Origin: Karalla daura | Lineage: Eukaryota > Chordata > Actinopteri > Chaetodontiformes > Leiognathidae | Reading direction: 5' to 3' | NCBI GenBank assembly: GCA_029224185.1 | Contig: CM055201.1 | Span: forward strand, 21,551,828 to 21,615,827 | Length of the DNA stretch: 64,000 nucleotides | In this document: one piece after another, positions 27,717 through 40,137 of the stretch | Position numbering within the stretch: position 1 is the stretch's first letter | Layout of the letters: each line of letters begins with the position of its first letter | Position numbers and translations under genes: made by a program | Notes under the pieces: generated by a model | The model's database searches: none | The model's input: only the letters and a program-made list of their open reading frames with translations | Told to the model about the DNA's origin: nothing

Positions 27717-28470
27717 CGTTCGGCAGAAACAAACAAACAAAAAAAAAAACTGGAACAGGTCGAAACACTATCTACGACGCGTCACGTGCGTGTCTCCATC
27801 AGGACGTCTGGGAAACAGACGCTGAGCCGTCCTGGCGCTAGTCCACGTGAACAACCCGTCCCCGTCGATACATTCCGGAAGCTTTCCACGACATCCTCTG
27901 CGAGTAGTTTATTCTGGCTGAGTTAGTGGTTCCCTTGTTGAGTTTTTACACCCAAAAAAAAAACGTGGCAAACGTTTGTCGGCAGATCCGGGCGTTTGCT
28001 GGTCGTGGTGACACACACAAAAAAAAAACACCAGTGTTTCATAATAAGGCAAGAGCGACATCATCATCATCATCATCTTCATCATCATCTCAGTCATCAT
28101 CATCATCATCATTATGAGCCCGGCCCGGATCGAAGCGGAGCAATCATAATTCTTGCGATCGGAAGCTATGTACAAAATATATATAATCACAGGTTATTTA
28201 CAGGGACATGTGGTGACAGACAGAGCCAACACGAATATTATAATAATAATAATAATAAACAGATGCAGCACCTCTAGTGGCAGAATAACCAAAAACAACA
28301 AAAAAAACAAACTTGGCACTTGTAGATTTCTCCCACAGGAAAAAAAAAACGTAAAAAAAGAAAGTCAGTTTTAGTGGTAAACATCGCATGGAGCCTCGCA
28401 TTTCTCTCTTCTTTGACTAATTCTTTATCTTCTTTTTCTTCCTCTTCTTCTTCTGCTGGTTTGCCGGGCC
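27717..28470 (-). other. lhfpl2: lhfpl2 3' UTR (inferred)
   Basis: Sequence between the lhfpl2 stop and the poly(A) candidates. Includes a CAT/TCA trinucleotide tract (28058-28113), a TAA tract (28238-28257) and short A/T runs. No other gene seen. Confidence 0.5.
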
Positions 28471-28727
28471 TCAGAGGAGGCAGATGAGGCTCTTCCCCTC
28501 CTCGATCTCCTCCTGGACCTTGTCGCTGGACGTGGCGATCTCGGCCTGGGCGGAGAAGACGGCGCAGACGAAGGTGAGCACGGTGCCGCCCATGGCGGTG
28601 TAGAAGGACCAGCCCATGGAGCAGAGCCCGGCCCGGTACGGGGCCGCGTCCGGCCCGCAGTACAGCTGCACCTTGTCCGAACCCCAGCCAGCGGGGTACA
28701 GCATCAGGCCCAGGATCAGGAACAGCC
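28471..28727 (-). CDS. lhfpl2: lhfpl2 terminal coding exon
   Basis: 257 nt from acceptor cctccag. Completes the split Gly codon, then encodes TM3, the second loop with Cys residues, TM4 and the cytoplasmic tail. The pyrimidine tract is a CCT/CCCCT repeat (28731-28790). Confidence 0.95.
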
Positions 28728-30149
28728 CTGGAGGGGAGGAGGAGGAGGAGGAGGAGGGGGAGGGGGAGGAGGGGGAGGAGGGGGAGGAGAGAGAGGAAGG
28801 TCAGAATACGGACAGGGATGTCACGATATGGGAGTCTCACACCATGATAATAGATAAATTATTGGTACAAACATGGTAAGAAAATATGTTCAAACTATTG
28901 AAAAGACACTGATGGACTGAATCTATCTATCTATATATCTATCATCTTTCCATCTATCTATCTATCCATCCATCCATCCATCCATCCATCCATCCATCCA
29001 TCAATCTATCTATCTATCTATCGACTGAGTCATCTACGAGTACATCATTCAATATCTATCCATCTATATCACCAATCCATTGACCATCCATCCATCCATC
29101 CATCCATTTATCTGTCTTCCCATCATCCATCTATCCATCCATCTATCCCTCCACCCAGCCATCTATCATCCATCCATATCCACCAGTTCATCTACCTGTA
29201 CGTCATTCAGCCAGTATCCATCATCAATCATCCATCCAACATTGACCCAGCCACCTGTCCATCCATTTAGCATCCATCCGCCATCTATCCATCCCTCTAT
29301 CTGGCATCCATCGATTTATCGTTATCTATCCATCCATTCATCGATCCATCTACCATCCATCCATCATTAACCCAGCCACCTCTCCATCCACCATCTATCC
29401 ATTGTCCATCTATTGCTCTATCATCCATCTATTCCTCCATCCATCCATCCATCTATTCCTTCATCCATCCATCCATCCATCCATGCATCGTTGCCATGTT
29501 TTGCCATGTGTTTTGAACCACTGAACTTGTTTTTTATGGAGCGGTTTGCTGACATCATCCCACATATTTGCAACACATTTGTTATTTCCTGCCAGGCGGT
29601 CGGTTCATCAGCTGGCGGTTTCATCTGGTCGTCTTTCTTCCGAAGCGTGGCGGCTCGGTCGTTTACTGCTATCTCTATCGATTGAATGAAATTAACGGCG
29701 GTGGTCTGACAGAGTTGGGCAACTCCCATGACCTCCGCATCGCTCCATCGCGTCATCTCCTTCATCTCAGCGTCTCGTTTTGTTTCAACACACAGAGCTC
29801 AGAAACGTTTCTGTGACTCTGGTCTGGCATCCGATGACTGCGGCACATTATGTCTGTCACGCCTCAAAACTCTGGAATCAAAACATTTCCTGCCAGAAGT
29901 GCCACCTCGGCATCCAGAGCATCCAGATCAGGACATTAAAACAATAATGAAATGAAAGAAAAACAAAAAAAACGGCAGACGTGACTTCCTGAGAAACTCC
30001 ATTGACCTATCTATCTGCTGACTTGTCCATCCACCCATCATTTATCCATCCATTCTTCAATGCATCAATGTACCAACCTATCTATCTATCTATCTATCTA
30101 TCCTTCCATCCATCCATTCATCCATCCATCCATCCATCCATCCATCCAT

Positions 30150-30182
<33 letters not shown>

Positions 30183-30885
30183 TATCTGTCATGCTTCCGA
30201 TCTCTCTCTACAAAAACATTTCCTGTCTGAAGTGCCACCTTGGCATCCAGAGCATCCAGAGAATTCCCATCAGGAAATTTTTTTTAAATAACACAATTTG
30301 GAAAAAACACCAGGCAGACATGATTTCCTGAGAAACCTGACTGAAGATCAGACATCCAGGAAAAAAAAAACAAAAAACACAGAAGAACCTGAACCTGGGT
30401 CTTGACACGCACGTCTGCCCAGGTCAGAGCGGGACGGAGAACAACAGGAAAAGGTAGCCGGAGGGTTTTCCCCCTCCCGCTCCGGTCATTGACTGGCCCA
30501 CGCTCCGGCGGCCTACGTCTCGGGAATAGGGGGAGACAGGGAGGGAGGAGGAGGGTGGGGTGATGGGGTCACTTCCTGTCAGGGGGTGACCCACTTCTGC
30601 TGTTTGTGCTGACTTGGCTCCGACACCTCGACTCTTAATCGTGACACATAAACAACATCACGAGGTCCCTGGCGGCCAATCAAAGTTCAGAGGGGGGAAG
30701 GAAACGTTTATAATAAAACAATTACAGACAATAAATGACTCGAGTAAACAAAGAGAGAGAGAGAGAGACAGAGAGAGAGAGAGTGGTGTCTGTCTCTGCA
30801 TTGTGAAAAAACAAGTGAAGGTGAAGCTGTCTCACCCTCCCTCCTTCCACTAATCTCGGCCTCTCTCTGCTTCCTCTCTTTCTCC

Positions 30886-30950
<65 letters not shown>

Positions 30951-33900
30951 GCACCAATATCGTATTAAACAAGGAAATGAAAACTAGGTCATAAATTCTT
31001 TCCACATGTTGCTTGCACTGCCCTGACGTCCAGACCGGCTCCAGTGATGGATTGAAGGTATGGTTTTAATTCCCCCAACCCCACCCCTTCTGAGACCCCC
31101 ACCTCCTCCACCTCCACCTCCACCTCCACACCCACACCCCCCCTCCCCACACACACACTCTCAGGCCGGACCTTTTCACCTAATATCCCTCTGCACTCCA
31201 CCCTCCCAGCCTCGGCACTGGCTCTCGTCTCCCTTCACGTCCAAGCGGTCGATCCTCCGCCATCAATCCGCCTCTGATCAATGCCTTCATGCCACCGGCA
31301 ACACCCCCTCCTCCCTCCCTCTTTCTCTCCCTCCTTTCCTCCCTCTCTCCCTCCCACAGCCTCCACCCTGTAATACAAGGCAGCGGGCCTGCTCTGCACC
31401 CTGCTCCAAGAAATCTGGCCGCCGCTCTCCTTTCCAGGAAAAAAAGAGGAGGTGCCCCTGCCCCCCCTCCACCTCCACCCTCCACCCTCCAATACACATG
31501 AAGTGAAAATAAGGAGAGGAGACAGCGAGGGGGCGAGAGGAAACACCACCAATCTGTCAGCTCTCCTCTCCTCTCCCTTTTAATTGGTCACTCGTTAGGA
31601 AAGCGAAAAGCCAGAGCTCTGAAACGTCCCACAGACGAGCGGAGTCGCAAAAAAGCAGCAAAAACGATCCACGTTCAAAAGTCAAATGCTTCTTTTTTCA
31701 TTGATTGTTTCTCATCTCTTTAACAACTAATCAATATATTGACGACCCACTCCAGCTCTGATTGACAATTCTAACGTCTTACCTAAATTAGGTCAAACCT
31801 CGCTAAGTGATTATCTTTGTAGGTGATTCATCTGTCAGTTACTAGTGGACTGGTTGTTGGTCCATAAAATAAGACAAAAACAGTAAAACTGACAAATCCT
31901 GGTTCAAAAAGCCAAGATAAAAGTCTATAAATGCCCTTTCTTTGTCTTCACCTCAACAGACTAAAGAAACCAGAAAAACAGTCACATTTAAAAAGCTGAA
32001 ATCAGAGAGTAAAGGTCAAACTAAATGACTATTAAAGAAAATGAAAGCGAGCGTTTACTTTCATTTCTCACAGGTCTCAAACACCCGGACCAGGAAACTT
32101 ACCGTCCAGAGCCACCTCAGCTTTTACGTAACAGATGAAACTGGGTTGCAGTAACGGTGCAAACATTCCAGTCAGGCTCCCAGCCCGTCCGGCTGAGTCA
32201 CGGCGGACGGTTAAACCTGCCTGTTCTCCGAGGTGCGTCCCCCCCCCCCCCCCCCCCCCCCTGCCCCCCTCGCAGGAAAGTTTACGACCCATCATAAAAG
32301 CGCTGGACGTGGAAAGCACGAGACCTGGAGACGGCTTTATGGCGGAGTTTGTTTGCAGTCCTGTCTCTGAGCCGTGTTTGGTTTGGGGTTAAACGTGAGC
32401 GAAAGCTTTTCAGTGAGAGCCACTGGTGGGTCGTCTCCGGCTGTGCCTGCAGCCTCCCCCCGCTGACCCTCGACAGAAGTCCGTCTGTTTTCGCCATTCC
32501 GACTACGTAAAGCGAAAGGAATTGGATTTTGCTTTTCAGCTCAAATCTTAAAACCACCTGAGCTTCGACTGACCGTCACTTCAATGGCATCTCCGAAAAG
32601 AAAAGAGCGAAACCACCAGAAAGTGTGTCACAGGGGACAAAAAAAAAGAAAGACGAGTGACATCAGTGTGTGTGAATATTAACTTTACAGGGCTGTGAAG
32701 CCACTCCAGCCCCATGACGTGACCATCTCTGGCATCGGCATCATAGTCTCTCCATCTGAGGTCAATCACTTCCCCAAACATCTGCCGTCTGGCTCCAGTT
32801 TTCTCATTACCGGAGGGTCGGCACCAGTGGTGGAAACAGTGATTAGCCCAGAGTGGAGGTGGTGCTGGAGCTGCATATCAGTGACAGTGATATCATTCAG
32901 CGGGCGCGAAACATGAGCAGCGACCGTTAGATGTCAGCCGGACGGCATGCTCCGTGCTTATCTCTTCCTGAGGCTGAAATGAGTGAAAAGGGTTCTCGGC
33001 CTTTAGCTCCACAGGCCTGGAGGAAACTCTAACCCCTCTCCGCCTCCTCAGCTGTTTGAAGCTCCCTCTCGCCCACTTTCCTCTTCCTCTTCCTCATCCT
33101 CATCCTCTCCACAGTGGAGACAATGAGAAGGCTCTGCGGTGCGTTTCCCTACCTTCATTACCTTAACCATATGTCCAAACACCAGGTTGCTTTTTATAGA
33201 CTGAAAATAGGACCGTCAGGTTATGTAACCGTGTCTGCAACTTGACAAAAAACAAAAAACACCCAAAACTACACGTGGCTAGAGCTCTAGGGTTTGTCCT
33301 CAGGCTGAAGGATATAAAAAAATGAACTCTGGTAAGAACTAGAAAGAAATAAACGTTAGCATGTGCAGCTAAGCTAAATAAACTTGACTAATACAAAGTT
33401 TAATCCAGATTTTATGCTCTGCATATTTCTACAATTCAACAGTTAGCTGCTAGCATATACAGTATAATACTGATTCACAACGACAGGGCTAACAAGCTAA
33501 CTCGTGCTAACTGTGACAATAATGTAATGTTTAAGATCATATTCACACTGTAAGTTTCCTCAGTTTCTACAACTCCATAGTTAGGTAATAGTTCTACTCA
33601 TGCTATTAACTTGCTAACTGCTACCTTGTGCTAACTGTGATGCTATTATAGTGTTTTAGCTTACAATGTTAGCTGTTTTAGCACTGACAATCAGCAACTT
33701 TTAACAGTTTGTTAACCTTTTGGAACAAGTTCTTCCTCACAGCTCTTGTATTAGTTGGGCTTATTTGTGAACCGTGGGCGTTAGCGTTAGCAACCATAGG
33801 CTAATCAGCCCCCACTTCAGAGGTGCTGTTTGACCTGTCTGCATAACATATTGCTCCATTATTTCAACATCCTCTCAGTTTTTTTTCTACCTCTCTACCT

Positions 33901-35033
33901 TAGCTTTAGCCTCAGCCTCTTAGCATAATCTCACATTACATTGTCTCAGTATTTTATCAGTCCTGTGTGAGGTCATAAACACTTTTCTGTGTAGTTTTTC
34001 TTTCAGAGGTTAAGTAAGCTAGCTCTCTACCGCTGATAAGAAAAGTAAGCAACAGTTGTTTTCCATATAATAAAGTACTTTTTCCATCAGCTGGGGATAA
34101 CCTTCATCTGTTTACTTTTTAGTGAAATCAAAGAGTCATTGTTCCAGCAGTCACACTGTCACCACATCTTCAAAGGCTGAACAAAAGGTGGTTCAATCAG
34201 CAACGCTTTGGAAAAAGAGCAGCTAAATTACTATATTGTACTGTAACGGCTGCAGGTGGAGAGTCTTATACCAGGCAGTGAGTCTATCTTTATAAAAACC
34301 TGTACACAACAGCCTTTAAAATCTCATCTAAGAGGGAGAGAGTGAAAAGAATAACATGCTGACATGCTGAAATACAGCACTGTAGCATGGTTCATTTTCT
34401 GGAAAATCTGCAAATATAAAAATGTATAAATGAAAAAAAAAAGAAAGCCCAGCAGCAAAGAGAACACTGGACACATACAGTGATGCTTGTGTACGACGCC
34501 ATGATGTGAATAATGTTTTTATGGAGAGCTGCAGCATCTAATCGATTAATCGATCAAAACATATAAAGTAATCAACTTTTTTGTCATAACTTAGTTGCTT
34601 TAAGAATCGTTCAATTGTCTATCTGGACCTGCAACAACTAATCAATAACCAACTATTCAACGATTCAAGAAGTTAAATGAAAATCTCTGATGTCAACTAT
34701 TAAAGTTTTCTAGTTTGTTCAACAGAAAATTAAATGTAGAGGACAGAAAAAGTCATTTAAAGACCTTATCCTGGCATTTCCACTGCTTTTCATCATTCTA
34801 TTAACTAATTGAAAGTGAATAAGAAAGTAACTCTCGCTTGTTCAATCAGAGATGTTGCGCAACACTGGCAGTTGTAATAAGACTTCTGAAGTCGTGTCGC
34901 TCTGATTCATTCATTCATACATTCATGTCACTATGAATAGTGGCCCATTGTGATCCGAGAGCTTTTACAGTAGCCACTCATGATTCACAACGGTCGGGTC
35001 GACCCGCACAGAGCTGCTCAGTCTGGCCTTCAC

Positions 35034-35113
<80 letters not shown>

Positions 35114-35317
35114 CCTTTTTTCTGTTTGTCCCTGCACCAAATAAACAACGGTGGGGGAGGACAAAGCCATAATCACCAGGGAGAAGAGGAGGTTCACTAT
35201 ATTCACCGAGCATGATCTCATGGTTTCCTCCCTCCCATAACTCACCACAAAAAGAGTCAAAGTGGCCCGAGACCTGGCCCCAGAGGCTCCAGCGTGGACA
35301 AAGGAGGACACACAGCC

Positions 35318-35360
<43 letters not shown>

Positions 35361-35962
35361 ACCCAGATACGCATGCGTGTTCAGCTTTAGGCCCTGGCTC
35401 CAGCTGACTGGGGCAGAGAGTAAATATTTGGGTGCCAGTTGCTCCGAGTGACAGTTCTGAGGGTGGAAACAAGCCACCGTGTGTTTGAAGACGTCAGACC
35501 GCTCCACCAGAATCAAACAACATCCATGGAGCCGTGGGTAGCTGTGGCGCTTTGTAATGAATGTGTGCAGCCGAAACTTTTCATTTACCTCGATGGAACG
35601 AGGTGGAGGCCGCAGGAATGAGGAGGAACAATAAAAGTCCGAGACGTTTCTCTCCGGATCGGTGGCGCTGAACTATGAGGGGTTATCTCAAAACGTAACA
35701 AATGGAAACGACTGACTGGATTACAGCCTGTGTAGGTGTGTGTCGATACTGTGCTCGTTAAGGTTGGTTGACCTCGTTCACATGATGCAACAGACGCAAT
35801 AAATACGCCGACCTCGGCTCATAAATCCAGACCGTCTGACCGGAGGACATCCATCGAGCCGCGGACTTTCCCCAAGTCTGATCGACTTCATAACATTACA
35901 GGAACGGTTCAAAACAATCAGTACCGCTTCCAGTAAACCAGACACACCTCACACATCCCTAC

Positions 35963-36004
<42 letters not shown>

Positions 36005-37123
36005 GTCCCGGAATCCTGGACTGATATCTTTGTGTCTTTGAGCAATAACAGCTATTACAGTTGTAATCTTACTTGATGAAACTATGTTTCATTTTCTCAT
36101 TCATCATTCATTTCTGTTTGTTCATTCGGGCGTGTTCATTACTTATTGTCCGTACAAAGTTATATCGGCTTAATGTGATTCGATCTAATGTAAGGTCTCA
36201 AAAAACGTCTTCTCTTTGAGAGCTGATCAAAGTATTGATGAATCACTGCAGCTCTGCCTTATAACAACAGGGCTAACTAGCAGTCCTGCGCTAATTATGA
36301 CACAAATATAAAGTTTAGGATAATATTTTTGGTCTTATGAAGTTTCCTCAAGAAGATAAACATCATGTTTTGTTTCCATAACTCCATAGTTAGGTAATAG
36401 TTCTAACTCATTCTATTATCTTGCTAACCGCTAGCCTGTGCTAACTGTTATGCTACTCTACTGTTTAAGCTAATGGCGTTAGCTGCTTACGCAAAAACAG
36501 GAACTTTTAGGAACTTCATGAATGTGAACATTTTCTGTTTTCTTTCCAAGATGATGTCATTTTGGACATCATGATGTCATATTTAGGTGACATCATCTTT
36601 GAAGACCTTATTCCAGCCCAGTCAAAACAGACCAACTCATCGATTGATCTAAAAAATAACCACCTGTAGCAGCCCTGGACCAGAAGACAGACAGCGTCTC
36701 ACCTGCGATCCCTTGCAGCAGTCCGCACACGTTGAAGATGCTCTTCTTCATGATGCTCTGGAAGCACATGGTGAAGACGGAGATGAAGGCCACGGCGCAC
36801 AGCAGCAGGATCCCCGCCGCCAGGAAGATGGACGTGGCCTGCCAGAACCCGCTGGCGATCTCCCCGAAGTGGATGGCGTAGGGCCCGCACAGTATCCCCC
36901 GCTGCAGGTGGGGCAGTTTTATGCAGCGGCCGTAGATGCCCAGCGTGGGCCGGTAGGCCTCGCCGGCCGTGGTGGCCCCATGGGGGCCGTAGACGGCGTC
37001 CGGGGTCCGGGGGAACCCCACCAGCCAGTCGGTGCTCATGAAGGCGATGAGCTCCCCGAAGGCGGCCACGATGCTCAGCAGAGTCCACAGCATGGAGCGG
37101 CAGGTGACAATGACATGGCACAT
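28471..37123 (-). CDS. lhfpl2: LHFPL tetraspan subfamily member 2 protein (complete, 2 coding exons)
   Basis: LHFP-like four-pass membrane protein. Family members include LHFPL5 of the hair-cell mechanotransduction complex and LHFPL4 at GABA-A synapses; the molecular role of LHFPL2 is less clear, with reproductive-tract phenotypes reported in rodents. Exons 37123-36703 (140 codons plus one base) and 28727-28471 (two bases, 84 codons, TGA) join to 225 residues; human LHFPL2 has 228. It starts MCHVIVTCRSMLWTLLSIVA (TM1). It continues with FMSTDWLVG, the extracellular LCGPYAIHFGEIASGFWQA, TM2 through FLAAGILLLCAVAFISVFTM, MKKSIFNVCGLLQGIAG into TM3, then LYPAGWG, a Cys-bearing loop, TM4 (GGTVLTFVCAVFSAQAEIA) and the acidic tail EEIEEGKSLICLL. 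The start at 37123 is chosen by match to human MCHVIVTC, although the frame is open upstream to 37243. Confidence 0.95.
28920..29490. repeat. Interrupted ATCC/ATCT tract
   Basis: About 570 bp of CATCCATC/TATCTATC units with many substitutions, inside the lhfpl2 intron just beyond the terminal exon. Similar tracts are at 25140-25275, 26646-27525 and 30003-30190. Confidence 0.9.
29511..29599. repeat. Duplicated segment B, copy 2
   Basis: Diverged copy of 27541-27629, again directly after an ATCC tract. The two copies lie on either side of the lhfpl2 terminal exon. Confidence 0.85.
29852..30343. repeat. Duplicated segment C (two copies) around an ATCC tract
   Basis: C1 (29852-29999) and C2 (30185-30343) share TCTGTCA(C/T)GC, AAAACATTTCCTG, GAAGTGCCACCT, GGCATCCAGAGCATCCAGA, GGCAGAC and TTCCTGAGAAAC. 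The ATCC/ATCT tract 30003-30190 separates them. Confidence 0.85.
31690..32030 (+). repeat. Percomorph dispersed repeat copy
   Basis: TAACAACTAATCAATATATT at the start, then GGTTGTTGGTCCATAAAATA, AAAGCCAAGATAAAAGTCTA, AAAGAAACCAGAAAAACAGT and AAAAGCTGAAATCAGAGAGT, in the order expected for the family also seen at 19.7 and 51.8 kb. Confidence 0.65.
33480..36510. repeat. Diverged duplicated pair of CTAGC-rich segments
   Basis: About 230 bp at 33480-33715 recurs at about 36260-36510, sharing ACAGGGCTAAC, AACTCCATAGTTAGGTAATA, GTTCT(A)ACTCAT, CTTGCTAAC and GTGCTAACTGT. Similar GTTAGC-rich DNA is at 45.9-46.7 kb, so a dispersed repeat of unknown class is likely. Confidence 0.7.
34530..34770 (-). 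repeat. Percomorph dispersed repeat copy (reverse)
   Basis: The right end read on the minus strand gives GCCAGGATAAGGTCTTTAAA then TGACTTTTTCTGTCC. The CTAATCGATTAATCGATCAA head motif is nearby. This is the same family as 19650-19810 in the opposite orientation. Confidence 0.55.
36703..37123 (-). CDS. lhfpl2: lhfpl2 first coding exon
   Basis: 421 nt with donor gtgaga; encodes the N-terminal 140 residues with TM1, the first extracellular loop and TM2. The loop (about residues 36-75) is GC-rich and differs most from human. The upstream 5' UTR is present on the same DNA, but its splice acceptor cannot be chosen confidently. Confidence 0.94.
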
Positions 37124-37661
37124 GGCTGGAGACTCCCCGCGGCTCCGATCCCAGCCAACAGAAACCAGCAAGAATGAATAAATTAAAAAGAAAAGCTCGG
37201 AGGGACGGTTTCTCCCTCCGGAGGAGAGCAGAGAGCGAGTCAATGATTCACAGCCTTCCTTCTTTCTCTCCTTTCACTTCTTATCTTCTCCTCCGAGTCC
37301 GTTTCCGGTTCTCCTTCTCCTCCTTGAACTCGCCCACTCTCCTTCTTCACACTCTCAACTCTGTTCTTCTTCTTCTTCTTCTTCTTCTTGTTCTGGTTTT
37401 TCGGTGTCTACATCGTATTGAAGTCGTGCTCCCCGAGCCAGCCCGCTGGCGTCACATCAGACACACCTAGGGACGTAATAAAACAGAGGCACAACAGCAG
37501 GGTGAGGGCGGTTCTAATTGCAAAGCATAAAATGTAATTGTGTGTATAAAGGAAGTGGGGAGGAAGATGATCGGTCATTTCTGCTTCATCTGGAGACGTG
37601 CAGCCCTCTCTAGTCTCTCTGCTGGGGCACAACAACGTGGAAGGAAACTTATCTTAACTTG

Positions 37662-37715
<54 letters not shown>

Positions 37716-38266
37716 TAGGAATCTTGTCAAGTGAAATTTTCATACAGACACAATTTCACTTCTTTCCCCTCACATTTAGTGTTTTATCTTGTTTTTGGGA
37801 TAGAATAGAATAGAATAGAATAACCTTTATTGTGTGGTACAATGAAATTGACACTAGACACCCCCTTTTCTAAAATGTATTTACTAATCTGGCACACACT
37901 TCTTATCCAAAGCAACACACAGAGCACAACCAGAGGCTGCTGTTGATATGCTAAAGAAACTGTTGGAGGTAGAAAAGTTCACTTGAGAGTTAGAGGGGAG
38001 AAGAGGAGTAGGAGTAGGAGGAGGAGGAGGAGCAGAGGGGATCTTGAAGGAGAGCATCTAATGACTTGTGTATGGAGACGTGTTCATTTTGAAGTGGGGC
38101 CTCTTTGCTTTTCAGTGTGTTTATGTTTGAAGATTTGTGATGGGGCTCTCTCGTCGTTTGCAGCCCCCCCCCCAACCAACCCACCTCCCTCTCCGACTCC
38201 CAGCGGATCTGCATGACTGAGGATGAAAAGATGAAAACTAGAAAAACACTGTGCCTGTCTGCTTTA

Positions 38267-38308
<42 letters not shown>

Positions 38309-38442
38309 ACAGGATGCAGACAGAGAGAAAAACAAGCCAGAGGCCTCTCCTCACGCAGCCCACACGGCTTGACCCGACCCCGTTTGATAACGCCACGTCT
38401 GTCCGGCTGTCACATGACCGCTGATAACCCCGGTGACATCAC

Positions 38443-38475
<33 letters not shown>

Positions 38476-40070
38476 CCCCTGAACCCAGCAGCACTGCTGA
38501 GTCAGTGACACCCCTGCCCCTCCATCCCGAGCAGGAAGCTCAGGTCAAACTAGAGTCGTAATCTTCCAGCAGACGAAGCTGACACGATAACACGCCGTCT
38601 CCGAGGAGCCAAACGACCTGGTGTGTGTTTTAATACATGTGTTCAGAGCTCAGGACCAAGCAGGTCACTGGAGCCCTCACACGTCTGTGGGTTTTAAACA
38701 CGGGCTGTTTGCTCCGATGCTGCACAGACAGCGGAGGAGTGTTTGTATCTGGAGCCGGAGAAGAAGAGGAAACTACCGGGCCACCTGGAATAAAATAAAC
38801 CCTTTTACCTTCTAGAGACCTCTAAACATCCTCACTGGCAGCTAGTATCAGAATGTGAAGTAAAATGTGAGAATGAAACAAAAAACTACATGTGGTTGCC
38901 AGGTAAGGATGAAACAGACAGAAACAAACCATAATGACCACAAATCTATCTATGTCAAAAAATCTCATTGCATGGACACATAATGTCACTCGTTAAGAGG
39001 ATCTTTTCCCTCAGATTTGGCGTTTTTAACTTAAGTCAAGTATTCAGTATTTAGGGGATATTTATGATGAAACCAGCGTCCCATAGCTTCTACGTTAACA
39101 CCAGAAGACACGGATAAATGCCACAGTCAACCATTCTTGGTCCACTTAAAAAAAAGTGTGTCTAGAATGAAGAGTTACTCTACATTAGGAAACATTGTTA
39201 CATCATTGAAAGTGACAGGTGACATCAAAGGGACTCGTCTCTTGTGACTCCTTAGTTTACTTTGGGTTATAACCATCCTCTGAGAGGTTATGGAGCGCTA
39301 ACGTAATGACAGAAGTGACAGAAAACAATCGTTGCAGTCGTCACAAACCCTCGCTGGGACGTTTCCAGGCGCTCTGCTTTAATCTGCCGTCACTGCTTTC
39401 TGTCTCCTCGCCGCTGAATGGGTTTCCCACAGAGAACCAGAGACAGGTTCTGGTTATTTTTGTGTTTTTTTGTCCTCTTAACTGTGGAGCCGAGCCTTTT
39501 CCGGCGAGACAAACTGTAAAACCATTTGCTGTAAAAGCCTCCGAGTCCCTGACGCGAGTGTCTGAGCCGAGGTTGTAAACCGGCCCGTTCGATTGCGTCA
39601 CTCTCAGTTTTCGCAGCTCGTGAATCGTTCGAAGCGACGTCCTCGTCTTTCTGCTGACGAAGACATTCCAGTGAGCGGACAGTATGGACTCATCCGGTGA
39701 AGTGACCAGAAGTTGATCAGAGAGAAACATTAACAAACGTATGGGAGGAGATGAAACGACGCTTTGTGCTCATGGTATAAATACCACAGGCCTGACAGTT
39801 GTTTCTTTTCTCTCAGTCTTTTTTTTTCTTCTTCTTTTTTTCCCTTTGCCCTGGTTTCTCTTGCGCGGCCTCCGGGGAGTCTGTTAGTCATTGTGCAGCC
39901 GGTGTTTGGCAGCGAGGGCAGAGCGGGGGCCCCCGGGGCCGCGGGGGCCCCCAGGGGCCGGGCCCCGGCTGCAGACACGTGCACCGCAGAGTTTCCAACC
40001 TCCTGACGTGCCCTCGACAGTGAGGGGTGGCACGGCTGTCCTCTGCGGTCACATCCCAAATGACTGTGTG

Positions 40071-40137
<67 letters not shown>

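Larger units (their letters stand above)
26523..27770. repeat. Duplicated segment A (two copies) around an ATCC/ATCT tract
   Basis: Copy A1 (26523-26640) and copy A2 (27638-27770) share GAGGCGTT(C/T)ACTGAC, then AAAGGTT followed by a T-rich CCCTTTTCT-type stretch, then CG(T)TTGGCAGA and CAGGA/GGAACAGG. Between them lies about 880 bp of interrupted (ATCC)/(ATCT) DNA (26646-27525) and segment B1. Confidence 0.8.
28731..36702. other. lhfpl2 intron between coding exons
   Basis: About 8 kb. 28.9-30.2 kb is the ATCC/ATCT mosaic with duplicated segments B2, C1 and C2. Then: TC tract (30892-30946), C23 run (32239-32261), dispersed repeat copies (31690-32030 and 34530-34770), TAGC/CTAA-rich duplicated DNA (33480-33715 and 36260-36510), and CA tracts (35036-35115, 35321-35354, 35966-36001). 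The stretches 30380-30700, 31180-31300 and 32690-33060 are non-repetitive and could be conserved non-coding DNA. Confidence 0.65.

Noticed and set aside
26578..27926. ORFs of 299 and 259 codons rich in His-Pro-Ser-Ile
   Set aside because: They are read-through of the interrupted ATCC/ATCT tract; the 4-bp unit rarely makes stop codons. No domain or coding signal.
36699..37121. 140-codon minus-strand ORF in another frame over lhfpl2
   Set aside because: Arg/His-rich shadow frame of the lhfpl2 exon; the real frame matches LHFPL2 throughout.
36713..37177. 154-codon plus-strand ORF
   Set aside because: Exact antisense shadow of the GC-rich lhfpl2 first coding exon; its sequence is low-complexity Gly/Pro/Gln.
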